From Dendrocalamus latiflorus (Eukaryota > Streptophyta > Magnoliopsida > Poales > Poaceae): a stretch of 64,000 bases of DNA. Numbering within the stretch: the first letter of the stretch is position 1; each line of letters opens with the position of its first letter. Both the position numbers and the translations under genes were made by a program. Shown one piece after another: positions 1-11,132 of the stretch. The notes beneath the pieces are model-generated. The model saw only the letters and a list, made by a program, of their open reading frames with translations. It did not search any database and was not told where the DNA came from. The stretch covers positions 26,696,058 to 26,760,057 of the forward strand of contig CM029612.1 in the NCBI GenBank assembly GCA_017311315.1, given 5' to 3'.

Positions 1-116
1 TTCATGAGAGTGATTCACACACCGCCCCGAAAATGGTAATTTTCGTGACAGTGTTGGATAAACCGCCATGAAATATACTCATTAGCCTGAGAGTTATTGT
101 AAACTCTCATGAAAAT
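1..116. repeat. CACTA-1 left subterminal repeats
   Basis: Short direct and inverted units of the type CTCATGAAAATTG and CCGCCATGAAAT occur here, interspersed with TTTTCGTGACAGTG. The same motifs, on both strands, fill 10610-11132 at the other end of the element. Such arrays are the known binding sites for the accessory transposition protein of CACTA elements. Confidence 0.85.
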
Positions 117-159
117 TGTTGTGCACGCACCGCTACTCCTTGTTTTGGTGGAAAAAATT

Positions 160-816
160 CATCGCGCCACAGCCCGCGCTTTGTTCGGCGTTCGCGCCTA
201 GAAGAAAAGGCCCGCGGCCGCGCCCCGTTTTTTTGGCCCAAAAAAAAAGAGACCCACGTCAGACTCCCCAGCCCGACACCCCCAACCCTATCCTCTCCAG
301 CGCCAAACTCAATCGCGCCGTCACCCGCGTCCGCGTGAGCCCCCAATCGCGCCTGCCGCCCATGGCCGTAGCGCCCCCGCCGCCGGCGGCCTAGCCGGGA
401 GCCACGCCGTCCGCTCCCGCCGCCGCCGCCGCCCTAGGCGGGAGCCCCGCCACCTCTCTCAGGCCGTCGCTGCCCTAGCTCCATCCCCTGCGCGCCACCT
501 CTCTCAGGCCGCCGCCGCCCTAGGTCCGTGTTCGGGACACCGCCGCCTCTCAGCACGCCGCCGCCTCTCCGGCCCTCTCCCTGCCGCCTCTCAAGCCGCC
601 TCCGCCCTAGGCCCGAGCTCCGCCACCTCTCAGTCCGCCGGCGCCCTGGATCCAGCCGCCGTCCCTCAGGCCAGCCTCCGTCGGAGCTTTGAGGAGAAGG
701 CAGCAGCGACACCGAGCTACACTTGGAGGAGAACGCAGTAGTGACGCCGAGCCGAGCTTGGAGGAGACGGTCCTGCCTTGCGCCGATCTGCGCTTCCTGC
801 TTCCAATCGGAGTGAG
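160..816 (+). other. GC-rich 5' UTR exon of the CACTA-1 transposase gene, with CCGCCNCCTCTC minisatellite
   Basis: Very GC-rich sequence lying between the subterminal repeats and the transposase start. Imperfect units such as CCGCCACCTCTC followed by AGGCCGCCGCCGCCCTAG recur from about 440 to 660. It ends at a good splice donor, GAG|GTAATA (816/817). Open frames here (116-394 plus, 434-892 minus) are low-complexity by-products of the repeats, and none resembles a known protein. The exon role is inferred from its position and the donor. No TATA box was identified with confidence. Confidence 0.5.
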
Positions 817-1890
817 GTAATAAAGCTTCATCTTTCCCCCCAAATTTTCTGTGCTGTGCTCTACCCATATGAGGATGCTTGATGCATGTCACACTGTGTT
901 TTGCTTAGTGTTGCACTGAACTTAATCGGGAGTATATAAACTATGTTGTGTGTCAATTTTGCAAGATCTGGTACTGAATGCAACATTTGCCTCACATATG
1001 AACTTAACTGACGCTATGCTGTGTTCATTATCAATTTTGCATTGATCCATATATACTGAGAATCAAGTTTTGTGTTCTATGTATATTAGAATATCATGCC
1101 CTGATGTTCGATTGTATGGTGAATCTGTAGAAAAATAATGTTGTTTATGGTTGGCTGCTGTGTATATGCAAACATCATGGTTTGATTGTTTGGTATAAGA
1201 TTAAGTAAGATCGTCTCTGTGCCTTGAAGAGAAATATTTTGGCTAATAAAAAATTAAATTGAATCAGCTTGATTGAACAAGTGCACTGTATACATATCTC
1301 CTAAACTATCCTTAAAAGAAAAGAGAGATATCAGAGGTTTCTAGCCCTTGTATAAGTTCCAGGTGGGTGGCAGATTAAAGTGAAACAAATTGACTACATG
1401 GTCTCGCAATGAAATGGCAATTATTTAATTATGATGTGTCAACACGAAGCTATGCATATATGTGAGCAACAATTGTATCAGTTCAGAATTATCAAAACAA
1501 TTTGTGATTGCAAATCTTCCTCAACAATCATGTTTACTATGTCCACTGCACGCAGCACTTCAAAATATATGTTCGACAGTCATATATGCCTGAAGCAGAA
1601 ATGTCAGTATAAAATAATCAGGCAGAACATACACATACATACTAGGCAGGGAACATGGTCTCCTGTTCCACTACATTGTATTTCAAAAAGGGTACAGATG
1701 TATTCCTCTTAAGCATAATATTGCTCATATATGCTTCGAGTATATATGCTACAAGAAATGCCCTTTTGTACTGCATATTGTACAACACCTGATTGTTTGG
1801 TAAATCTGTAGAAAATAGTGTTGTTCTTTGTTTGATAGCCGTCTGAATTTGTTGTGTATCTAAAATCAGTGTTTTTTTTAATAAAAACAG
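817..1890 (+). other. Probable 5' UTR intron of the CACTA-1 transposase gene
   Basis: AT-rich sequence without coding features, bounded by donor GTAATA at 817 and acceptor AAAAACAG ending at 1890, ten bases before the transposase ATG. A long leader intron is usual for plant CACTA transposase genes. The intron is inferred from splice signals only. Confidence 0.5.
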
Positions 1891-1900
1891 AACAAAAAGA

Positions 1901-4900
1901 ATGGCGGAACGTGAGTGGATGTACACTGGTTGGTCTCGTACACAGCCCCCCTCTAATGATTGGATAGACAACACCAACCAGTTTTTGGATCGTGCCTTCT
2001 CTATGCCTAATCTAGTTGAAGATGGCACCATTAAGTGTCCTTGCGCAGTATGTCGCAATTGTGTTAGGCACAAAAGGCTTACGGTAGAGGTGCACTTGTG
2101 TAGAGTTGGCTTTAAGGAAGACTACAGAATATGGACAGCACATGGTGAGGGACTTGATAGTACCTATGTTGAAGGTGGACATGATGAGAATTTTATTGAA
2201 ACTGACCACATGGATGAAATGTTAGCTAGCCTAGTTGGTGACCATCCACCACCAATTGATGAGCAGCCACCTGCCTATGCTCGAGCTTTTTATAGGATGG
2301 TACAAAACGTTGATCAATTAGTACATGAGAATACATCACACTCATCCCTATCTGGTATGGCACGCCTGCTAGCATTGAAAGCACAGTATAACATGTCAAT
2401 TGCACACTTTGAGGCAAACTTAGAATTAATCCATGAACTATTGCCTCCAGAATCTAAGTTGCCCAAGGACTTCTATCAGTCAAAGAAGCTATTTGAGGGT
2501 CTTGGTATGGCATATGTCAAAATTGATGTTTGTTATAATAACTGCATGCTTTACTACAAAGATAATCAAAGTAAAGACAAGTGTGATGTTTGTGGTATGT
2601 CTCGCTATGAAGAAGGTAATAGCCGAGTGCCACGTAAAGTGTTGCGGTACCTTCCCATCACAGATAGGCTGCAGAGGTTATATTTGCATAAGAACACGGC
2701 AAAGCTATTGCGGTCTCACAAGCCATGCACTTCCGGCAAAATGGTGCACCCTTGTGATGGAGAAGCGTGGCCAAAGTTTGACGAAGACTTTCCAGCCTTT
2801 GCTAGTGACCCTAGAAATGTGCGTCTTGCTTTTGCAACAGATGGTTTTACCCCCTTTGGTTTCATGGCAGCACCGTACTCTTGTTGGCCAGTGTTTGTTA
2901 CCCCATTGAATTTTCCACCATGCACAATCATGAAATCAGAGTACATATTTCTTTCCCTTGTGATCCCAGGTCCTGAACATCCTGGAAAGAAACTAGGCAT
3001 TCTAATGCAACCTTTAATTGATGAATTAGTGAGTTTGTGGGAAGGGGTAGACACTTGGGATGCTTCACTCAAGCAAACTTTTAAAATGCGAGCAGCCTAT
3101 CTATGGTCAGTCCATGATTTCCCTGCTTATGGCAACTTTGCTGGATGGAGCACACATGGTAGGCTTGCATGTCCAGTGTGCTTAAGTGATAGTAAGGCAT
3201 TTACACTTCGTCATGGTCACAAGGCTTGCTGGTTTGATTGCCATAGACGTTTCTTACCTATAGACCATGAATTCAGATTCCAAAATAATGCATTTCGTAA
3301 GGACACAATGGTTCTTGATGAGGCTCCAAGGCTTTTAACAGGGGAGGAAATCTTTGCCCAAATGAGCAAATTCGTAGGTGACAAGAAAAACTATGGTACA
3401 TTGCACAATTGGACCCATGTTTGTGGCCTTTGGCAACTTCCATATTTTCATAAATTGTTGCTGCCACACAACATTGATGTGATGCACAATGAGAGAAATG
3501 TGGCTGAAGTTATATGGAATACTTGCTTCGATGTACCAGACAAGACTAAGGATAATGCCAAGGCAAGGAAAGATTTAGCTGATATTTGCAATCGTCCATC
3601 ACAGCATTTGAGGTTGAAGGCAAATGGGAAGTGGGATAGGCCACGAGCCCCATTTTGCATTGATAAGGATGACAAGCAAAAAATTCTTAAATGGTTTCAA
3701 GAACTTAAGTTTCCTGATGGCTACGCAGCCAACATTAGAAGAGGGGTTAACTTGTTACAAAAGAAGATCTTAGGCCTAAAGAGCCATGATTACCACATAT
3801 TCATGGAGCGCTTACTCCCTGTTGCATTCCGTGGATTTCTTCCGAATAGCATATGGTTGTGTTTGGCTGAGCTTAGCTTTCTATATAGGCAATTGTGTGC
3901 CAAAGAGTTGAGCAAGGATACTGTATGTTCATTAGAGCAGCAAGTTGTTGTTCTTATTTGCAAACTAGAGAAGATATTTCCTCCTGGTTTCTTCAATCCT
4001 ATGCAACATCTAATAATCCATCTTCCTCGTGAGGCTCGACTAGGAGGCCCTGTGCAATCCCGTTGGAATTATCCATATGAGAGGTAAAAAACATAACTTG
4101 CTGTACTAAGTCTTTAGCAAAAATAACCTTCTCTTAATGCTTTATTCGGTTCATGTAGGAAAATCCAAAAACTTAAAGCCAGAGTACAAAATAAGGCACG
4201 TGTTGAGGGCTGCATTGTTGAGGCTCAATTAGTCGAGGAGGCAACAAATTTCCTCACTCTCTTTTTTAGGTCCCAAGCTCGGTCAATTAGAAACAAGATT
4301 CCTCGCTATGATGATGGTGCTGCTACCTTCAAAAGTTCATGCGACCTTGGACTTTTTCAAGTCCCTGGCCGTTACATGAGCCCTCGGGGTGTTCATGAGC
4401 TGCCAAAAGAGAAGTATGAGGCTGCTTTTTTATACATTTTGACAAACATGTCGGAGATGGATGAATTCTTCGAGTACGTGCATGTTAAACCTTGAGTCCT
4501 AGTATATTTTGTATCTAGTTTGTTGACAATTGCTAACTTATTTTTGGCCCCTTAGAAAATTTGATAAGGAACATTGGAAGAGTCGAAGTAGAGCAAGACC
4601 TGACCAGCTCCGCGAGTTAAGGTTGAAAGGATGGAAAAACAGCCGTGGGCAGCATGGTCCTAACTTCTTTGATTGGTTCAAAGAAGAAGTAATGCTACTG
4701 AATACTCCTAATTCACATTAACTTAATGTATTAACTTTGTATACTCCTAAAACTAACACACTGTTACTACTGTGGACATGCAGTGCTTGCAGAATCCTAC
4801 TATTGATAGTGCGTTGCGTCAAATATCATTTGGTTTTCGCAGAATGGTAACCAGCTATGGGGTTTACGATGTGAATGGGTATAGATTTCGTTCGGAAGAG

Positions 4901-5565
4901 TATGAAAGAACAAAACCCAGATTAACCACAGTTAATAGCGGAGTTGTGTGCCCTGTATTGATGAAAACGACAACGAGTTGGAGTATCATGGTATTATTAA
5001 GGACATCATAAAAATAAAATGGGAAGGACACTTGCAGCTAGAGATGGTGTTGTTTGATTGTTGCTGGTTTGATCCCACACCAAATGGAACAAGGCGTACT
5101 GAAAATTTAGGATTGGTGGAGATCAAGCATTCTTCTAGACTTGCAGTGTTTGAACCATTTGTAATGGCGAGTCAAGTTAAACTAGTCTATTATTTGCCTT
5201 ATGCATGCAATGACAAATCTGATCTAATGGATTGGTGGGTTGTATATATTGTGTCTCCACGGAACTATATTCCGGCGAATGACACCAATGATGACTCAGA
5301 TCCTCCTAATGGGCCAACAGAAGTGTCGTTCTATCAAGAGGATGGGCTGTCAGGCTCTTTTGTCATTGATTTAGGGGCCGACCTAGACAACATAGTTCCA
5401 GTTGTCTCTGATGAGATAACCAATCCAGCTGATCTCGAATTTTTGGCTGAATTGAATATTGAAGGTCAAGATGAAGATAGGGGTGATCTGGAGACTGATG
5501 GAGATGGAGAAGATGACCAAGATGATCTGCCTGAATATGCACCTAATGACCCAGATGATTTTTAG
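1901..5565 (+). CDS. TNP2-like CACTA transposase (four coding exons, one 1-nt frameshift)
   Basis: Presumed DDE transposase that binds CACTA ends and cuts and pastes the element in the nucleus. Exons read as 1901-4083, 4159-4473, 4556-4688 and about 4784-5565; splice phases agree if exon 2 uses donor GA|GTACGT, giving the junction FFEKFDKEHW. Exon 1 (about 727 aa) starts with a transposase-associated domain (WMYTGW..., residues about 1-85). A TNP2/Transposase_21 core follows, with a Cys-rich CDVCG motif, KVLRYLPI and candidate acidic residues D314 (FATDGF) and D526 (IDVMHNE). A DUF4218-like end carries LIIHLPREARLGGPV. Exon 4 carries a DUF4216-like domain (VYDVNGYRF; WWVVYIVSPR) and a long acidic tail ending at 5565. 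A single-base change of frame at about 4946 separates the two halves of exon 4. Otherwise the gene looks intact. Confidence 0.88.
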
Positions 5566-5698
5566 ATTATTGTTTTCTTCAAATAAATTTGGTTGTACTA
5601 CTAAGTGTACTGCTCCTAGGGACCTATTGCTAGAAGTAATGTACTGCTGAATGTTTACTACCTCTGCTAGAAGTTATATGTGTTGCTGAATGCATTAT
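5566..5698 (+). other. 3' flank of the transposase gene
   Basis: Short AT-rich spacer after the transposase stop, containing AAATAAATTTGG near 5581 as a possible poly(A) signal. No coding feature was seen. Confidence 0.35.
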
Positions 5699-5884
5699 CA
5701 TCTAACATTCAGTTTTCATTTATTGTATTTGTGTTGTTCCTCTAAAATATGTGCTCTTTTCATCTACCATTCAGGTTTCATTTATTGTATTTGTGTTGTT
5801 CCTCTAAAATATGTGCTCTTTTCATCTAACATTCAGGTTTCATTTATTGTATTTGTGTTGTTCCTCTAAAATATGTGCTCTTTA
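5699..5884. repeat. 62-bp tandem repeat, three copies, between the two CACTA-1 genes
   Basis: Units start at 5699, 5761 and 5823. Each contains CATCTAACATTCAG, then TTTCATTTATTGTATTTG, then CCTCTAAAATATGTGCTC. The copies differ by only a few bases. The array lies just before the splice acceptor (GCAG|GAC, 5907/5908) of the second gene and may overlap its promoter or leader. Confidence 0.92.
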
Positions 5885-5907
5885 ATCTACATTTCGTAAT
5901 AATGCAG

Positions 5908-8900
5908 GACATGTACGGGCTTCGACACAGAGGGCTTGCAAAAAAAAGGCCATGCTCAGCCACCTGTGGGAACTCCCAAGGGACCAATCCTGATGGTGGC
6001 AATGGCAATTCTCAAAGACCCACCAGTGGGAACTCTCAAGGGACCATTGCTGATGGTGGCACTGCCAACTCTCAAAGACCCACCAGTGGGAACTCTCAAG
6101 GGACCATTGCTGATGGTGGCACTGCCAACTCTCAAAGACCCACCAGTGGGAACTCTCAAGGAACCAATGCTGATGTTGGCATTGTCAACTCTCAAAGAGT
6201 CGCTGATGATCAGATCGACACACAAATGAGCACTGGTGGTTCTCTTGACTCCAATGATGGTGCAAGTGGCTCTTTAGTGGTTAGGGACGAACCTCCAAAA
6301 AAGGCAAGAGGGCGAGGGAAAAAAAATTTGACGCAATTGAGAGTGCCTCCACATAATGAGAAGGTTATGCTGAAGCCTGTGGGTACCCGGTAATATATGT
6401 TTGTTCAATATTATGCCGTTATTTTGCTAGTCATATCACCTATATACTATTCTGCATGATATTCGGTCAATTAGATTCTTTGTCCATGTATGTATTCCCG
6501 CCAAGAGGAGGTCCATACAGTGGTCCATAAACTGCATAGGTCCATAAACTGAAGAATTGTAAGCTAGGATTCTCAGAAATTTTGAAGTGAGAGATAGGTT
6601 TAGTATTGAGAGGATTTAAAGGTTAAATGACATAGATTATTCTGGTTCATTCATTAATCATTAACCTTATTCTGGTCTGGCCCATACAGTGGATGACAGT
6701 AGCATCTGATCCTTGAATTGGTCTCGATTTTGCAGTACCAACTGTAATTGATCTTAACTGGCCCATACAGTAATTGATCCTTGCACTGAGCCAATATGTG
6801 CTGAAGTACTGCTCTTTGATTCTCTGTTCATCACACCACCACTTCTTGGCTTCGATGCAGTTTCCTTCCTGTCACATTCTACATTTGTACTATTTAATGT
6901 CCCATACGCTGTTTCAAATTGCTATATCTTGGAGAGTGACTTGGTTTGAATAACACCAAGATAACCTGGTTATTCACAAGTTGGTCTAGAAAAACAAAGA
7001 CTTGAGAGGTCATTTGAGTCAATCACGGCAAGGGAAGATCGTATTTTGTGCTGATAATTGACCCTTGTTTGAATGAGTATTGCCTGCATTGTTGTCCTAT
7101 TCTATGCTAGGAAATGTGAATTTTTGTCCTCAAGTAGTTGATGTGTCGCCGCCGGCAGCCACATGCAATTCCAACAATCTAATTGCCGGCTTATGTGTAT
7201 ATATGGACAATCAAATGCCCTATAGTACTGTAACAATATTCCAATCAGCTATATTCTTTGTTTCAGTCAATTCAGCTATGTGAACTACAACCCTAGAGAC
7301 TACAAGTATGGTTCACAAGTTGGAGTTATTATCAGACGGCTATACCCGGGTATGGTCTACATCCGTGATGAGGAAGGCAGGCTTGTTGAAAAACGGGCAG
7401 CAATGTCATGGCATGATTATTACTGCAAAAAGGATGTCTCTGGAATAACATATGCCAAACTAGTCAAGTGTGAATTCTGGGTAATGAAACTAGCCATCAT
7501 ATACCTTTTTTTCCTCTACTATTTGACTTGAAATACCTGACTTTTCCTCTTTTACGTATGTAGAGAGTGTTCAAGGTAACTCGAGCTGATGTGAGAAAAG
7601 CTGACCGTAATTTGGATGCGTATCTAGTGAAAAGAGTTTCTGATTTGATATATCAAACTCGTTTGGATGCTGTTAAGATTCATGCAAAATGCGATGACAA
7701 TCAAGCACGCACCATACATCTTACAGAAGAAGAATACATAAACAGCAGGCTAGATTGGTGTGCTCAAGATGCTTGGAACTTTCTGTCAAAGTATTGGACA
7801 AGTGAGAGGTACATGGAAAAGAGGAAGGTAGCTCAAGCTTCACGCCTAAAGTCTGAAGATGCTGCTCAGAACAGAGGAGGTTCGAGGCCATTTGGAGAGA
7901 CACAACAATTGCTGGTATGAAATCCTTGTCCTTTCATGGTCTTGTATGAAATCACAGTTTTCAAAGATTAGGAAATTCACTTGGGTGGTCTTGTAGGAAT
8001 ATAAATTTGGCCCTAAGAAAGCTGGCACTGTGAACACATATGCTGTAATGAAGTCTGGATTCAAAAAAGTGGACAGCACTGGAAAAAGCGCTCCCATTCC
8101 CAGTCGGAGAGCACAAAAGCGTTTGGTATGTATAACTAGGGAACCATGGCTCATGACATTTTCTGCATTTTCCACAATCCTGTTTGGCTCTAGGCTTTCC
8201 CATTGTTAGTCTTGGCTTTAACATCATTTAATTTCTGGCTTAGGAAATTTATGTGTATGACTTTCTCTGGCAGTTCCTTTATCTCCGTAACTAGTATAGT
8301 CACCTCTAGAGTAATTACCATAGCTCTTATTCTTGAAGGGATGAGATTGTTCAATCCTCCTAGCCATCCATATGGCTTCAATCCTATTTCTAGGTCTATG
8401 GTATTGGAAATTATTTTGAATATAATCTTGCAATCCTGCCACAAACTGTACACATAGCACTCATCTGGTAGCAATGGATTGTCTCTTCATACTAAACTCA
8501 TGATTTCCTCAAACTGTTCCACACATGATTTCACTGACCCAATTTGTCTCAACCAAGGAAACATCCTCACATTGTTATACACAGATGCCTCTCTGTCACT
8601 ATCATTTTGCAAAATTGGTGCTAGAGAAGAATAGTAGGATTACACCCAGTGCTCCTCCACCAATAATGAACTCTTCCTTTCAGATAAGTGACTACATAAG
8701 CAGTCCTTTGTCCCAATGGTGTTTTAACAGCATCAAAATACATCTCTATCTTAGCTATCCAACCATCATTTAGGTGATTTAAAAAATGCTTGGGCTCTAT
8801 TGTTTTCCTGATAATGATGTTGTTTGTTTTCCTGAAAATGAGGCTGCCTATTACACTACACTTACTCTAGGAAATTTTCAAATGATGGTGAGCTCTATGG

Positions 8901-10222
8901 GTGAGTAGTGGCAGTAGTAGCCCAATTCAATGCCTAATAAGGTGCAGGTCCCCACTCTGTGAAGTTAACAAGCTTCCTTTCACGTAATCCTTTGTAGGCT
9001 CTCGTGGACCTAGATACATGAGATGACCAAAGATAAGCACTTAGATATTTCCATGGGATACAAAAGGATGAAAAATATAGCGCTAGAAAGCATCATTCCG
9101 CTCTAAGTACCATGCTAGTATGTACAACAATTCTTTTACAAAATAGAGTGGAGGTTCGTGTCATGTTCAACCCTTACAGGCTACATAAGCACTTATAAGG
9201 GAGAAGTGGATATACTTGTGTTTATTGCTCAACATCTTGACGAAAACCTACAGAGCTGACATTTTCCACAACACTATGCCATCCATGCTATGCTCCTCTC
9301 TCTCTGCTATTTCTTACTACATATCAATGCTCTGGTATTTTGTTTCAGGATAACTACAGTACAAGAACACAGCTACATGAGAATTCAAAAGATCTGGATG
9401 TACAAGCATTGTATGTCATGGAACATGGAATGGCCCATGGCAGAGTGCCAATAGCTGATGGTTGTGTGGATAAGCAAGCACTTGCAGCAACAGCTAAATC
9501 CCATCGTTCTTCAGCAAGCACTGCTGCTTATCAATGCATGGTACATGAATATGAGCAGTTGAAGGAGAGGAATGATGCCTTGGAAAAACAAATAAGAAAT
9601 TGAATGAGAATAATGAGATTCTCATTGAGGAAAATGGTGTTAATCGTGAGCTTATGCTGGTAATAAATATTCCTTTTCATGTAACAACTTATTGATCATA
9701 TGCATTGATCTCATGTGCTTACACATCAAAATTTTCAGAGAATTTATGAAGATCTTAAGAAGCAACCACCTGCTGATCTAATGAACCGTCTAGCAAATCT
9801 TGATGCCCGTCGTCATCAGGTAAATGTGGTACTATTCACCAAACGTGAGACTAGTTTTCCACATAAAATAGTTAGCACTCTACAAAAAAAACATGAGCCC
9901 ACTGTATAATCTCTTTTTACTTGAAGACTGAAACATTTCAAACATACTTGATCTTTTTCAGGTCTCTGCATCATCACATGTTGCCACTAACTCACTTGAA
10001 ATGCTTAGCAATGCTAATGACATAGTCACTGATGATGATGACGATGACTACAATGAGATGGATGACAGTAACAGCTATGATGATGACAACGATATCTGTG
10101 ATGACTTTGATGAAGATGATGTTAGTGATGATTTGAGAGGCAGTGAAGATGGCAACATAAGTAGCAGCCATGAAGAAGAGGATGGCAGTGATGCCAATGG
10201 GGCTGATATCAGTGATAACTGA
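5908..10222 (+). CDS. Second CACTA-1 gene: Ptta/En-Spm (Transposase_24-like) accessory protein, seven exons
   Basis: Predicted partner of the TNP2 transposase; proteins of this family are thought to bind subterminal repeats. Exons are 5908-6389, 7267-7480, 7564-7914, 7997-8125, 9349-9659, 9739-9819 and 9962-10222, all with GT/AG borders and agreeing phases. A 20-aa repeat region and a basic stretch (KKARGRGKKN) lie in exon 1. The family core (GVIIRRLYPG, AMSWHDYY, RADVRKADRNLDAYLVKR, LDWCAQDAWNFLSKYW) spans exons 2-3. Exon 5 has a coiled-coil-like stretch (EYEQLKERNDALEKQ). Exon 7 ends in a very acidic Asp-rich tail. Exon 5 is one base short of frame: its frame stops after KQIRN, while LNENNEILIEENG continues in the next frame. 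The first ATG (5911 or a little upstream) is uncertain. Intron 4 holds foreign gag sequence. Confidence 0.8.
5961..6205. repeat. 60-bp in-frame coding minisatellite (about four units)
   Basis: Nearly identical 60-bp units, each containing CCACCAGTGGGAACTCTCAA and GCTGATGGTGGC, encode a 20-residue repeat with NSQGTIADGG and NSQRPTSG. The units at 6001-6060, 6061-6120 and 6121-6180 differ by only a handful of bases. The period is a multiple of three, so copy number can change without breaking the frame. Confidence 0.95.
6390..7266 (+). other. Intron 1 of the second CACTA-1 gene
   Basis: 877 bp of AT-rich sequence without recognisable features, except short repeats of GGTCCATA and CCCATACAGT around 6510-6780. 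It is bounded by CG|GTAATA and TTTCAG|T, and the split Arg codon rejoins in frame (R-QFSYVNYN). Confidence 0.7.
8128..8860 (-). pseudogene. Retrotransposon gag fragment lying antisense in intron 4 of the second CACTA-1 gene
   Basis: Reading the minus strand from about 8860 gives a decayed gag capsid: DGWIAKIEMYFDAVKTPLGQ, then AYVVTYLKGRVHYWWRS, later FVAGLQDYIQNNF and EAIWMARRIEQ. A zinc-knuckle-like CRKCHEPWFPSY lies at about 8135-8170. This is the layout of a Ty3/gypsy gag (capsid helices then a CCHC box). Stops and frameshifts break it. No LTRs or target duplication were recognised, so it may be a remnant of an insertion or a captured fragment. It lies wholly within the intron between donor 8125/8126 and acceptor 9348/9349. 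Confidence 0.75.
8861..9348 (+). other. Remainder of intron 4 of the second CACTA-1 gene
   Basis: Noncoding AT-rich sequence up to acceptor TTTCAG|GATAAC (9348/9349). Nothing else was recognised. Confidence 0.5.
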
Positions 10223-10323
10223 TGCAATGGATGTGATTGAAACCTGACCATTGCTAACCTTTTTGTCTTCTTTTGCTAACCAGCCACCCTTGGTTTAAAC
10301 AAAACCTTTTGGTGTTGTACTAA

Positions 10324-10434
10324 GTATGTGCTGGAACTTATTATATTGGATGGCTAGGACTATGTGCTGGAACTTATTATGTTGGATGGCTAGGACTATG
10401 TGTTGGAACTTATTATGTTGGATGGTTAGGACTA
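10324..10434. repeat. 36-bp tandem repeat, three copies, in the 3' UTR of the second CACTA-1 gene
   Basis: Units of TATGTGCTGGAACTTATT followed by ATGTTGGATGGCTAGGAC repeat three times with small changes (ATATTGG, TGTTGG, GGTTAGG). Confidence 0.9.
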
Positions 10435-10609
10435 TGAGCTAGTATAGCCTTTTAGTGTAATGGTTGGACAATTGGATGAAGTTGGAATATATTGGGAATG
10501 GAATCAGTTGCATATATGCATGTATTGGAATTTATTGTATTTGTATGTTGGATTGACATTTGGATTATATGTGTGCATTTGGAATTTGGTTTGAGATGCT
10601 CCTGTTGGG

Positions 10610-11132
10610 TAATTTTCATGGCAGTTTATACTCTCACGAAATAAGTGTTCGTGACGGTGTAGAAAATTATTTCATGACGGTGGCTCTTCTCATGAAATAG
10701 TATATTTTTCGTGGTGGTGTGCTCCTCTCATGAAATACTATATTTCCTGTGAGTTATTGGAACGCTCACGAAATTTATTTCATGACGGTGGCTCTCACGA
10801 AATTCATTTCATGACAGTGACTCTCACGAAATACCGAACTCTCACGAAATTCATTTCATGACGGTAGCTCTCACGAAATACCACAAAAAACCGTCATGAA
10901 AACACTGATGCAAACTTCACGACAACGTTATTTTCATGAGGGTGGCCGTCACGAACTCCCGCCATGAAAATAATTCGTGGCGGTGAACTCTCATGAAAAT
11001 GGTATTTTCGTGGGTCTAATACCGTGAGAGTTGATGCGTGACGGTCTACCGTCACGTATTATTTTCGTGAGAGTAAAACCTTATTTCGTGACCTGTTTCG
11101 TACTCTCACGAAATCTCTGCTTTCTGGTAGTG
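10610..11132. repeat. CACTA-1 right subterminal repeat array and terminal inverted repeat
   Basis: Dense direct and inverted copies of CTCACGAAAT, TTTCATGACGGTG and similar units fill about 500 bp and end in TTTCTGGTAGTG at 11132. The same units occur at 1-116. The array is the expected accessory-protein binding region, and the last bases are the cleavage site of the element. Confidence 0.93.

Larger units (their letters stand above)
1..11132 (+). mobile_element. CACTA-1: CACTA (En/Spm) DNA transposon, left end off-window
   Basis: This is a class II CACTA element that encodes its own two-gene transposition system. The right terminus reads TTTCTGGTAGTG at 11121-11132, the reverse complement of a CACTACCAGAAA terminal inverted repeat, and is followed by CGG as the presumed 3-bp target duplication. 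The window opens inside the left subterminal repeats, so the left CACTA end lies just upstream and could not be checked. Order: subterminal repeats, GC-rich 5' UTR exon, 1.07-kb UTR intron, TNP2-like transposase gene, second Ptta/En-Spm-like gene, subterminal repeats. It is inserted in the gag region of gypsy-1, which resumes at 11133. Gene order, TIR and repeats are all seen directly; family-level naming is inferred. Confidence 0.93.

Noticed and set aside
434..892. 152-codon minus frame near the CACTA-1 left end
   Set aside because: Arg/Gly-rich translation of a CCGCC repeat leader; it opposes the transposase leader and matches no family.
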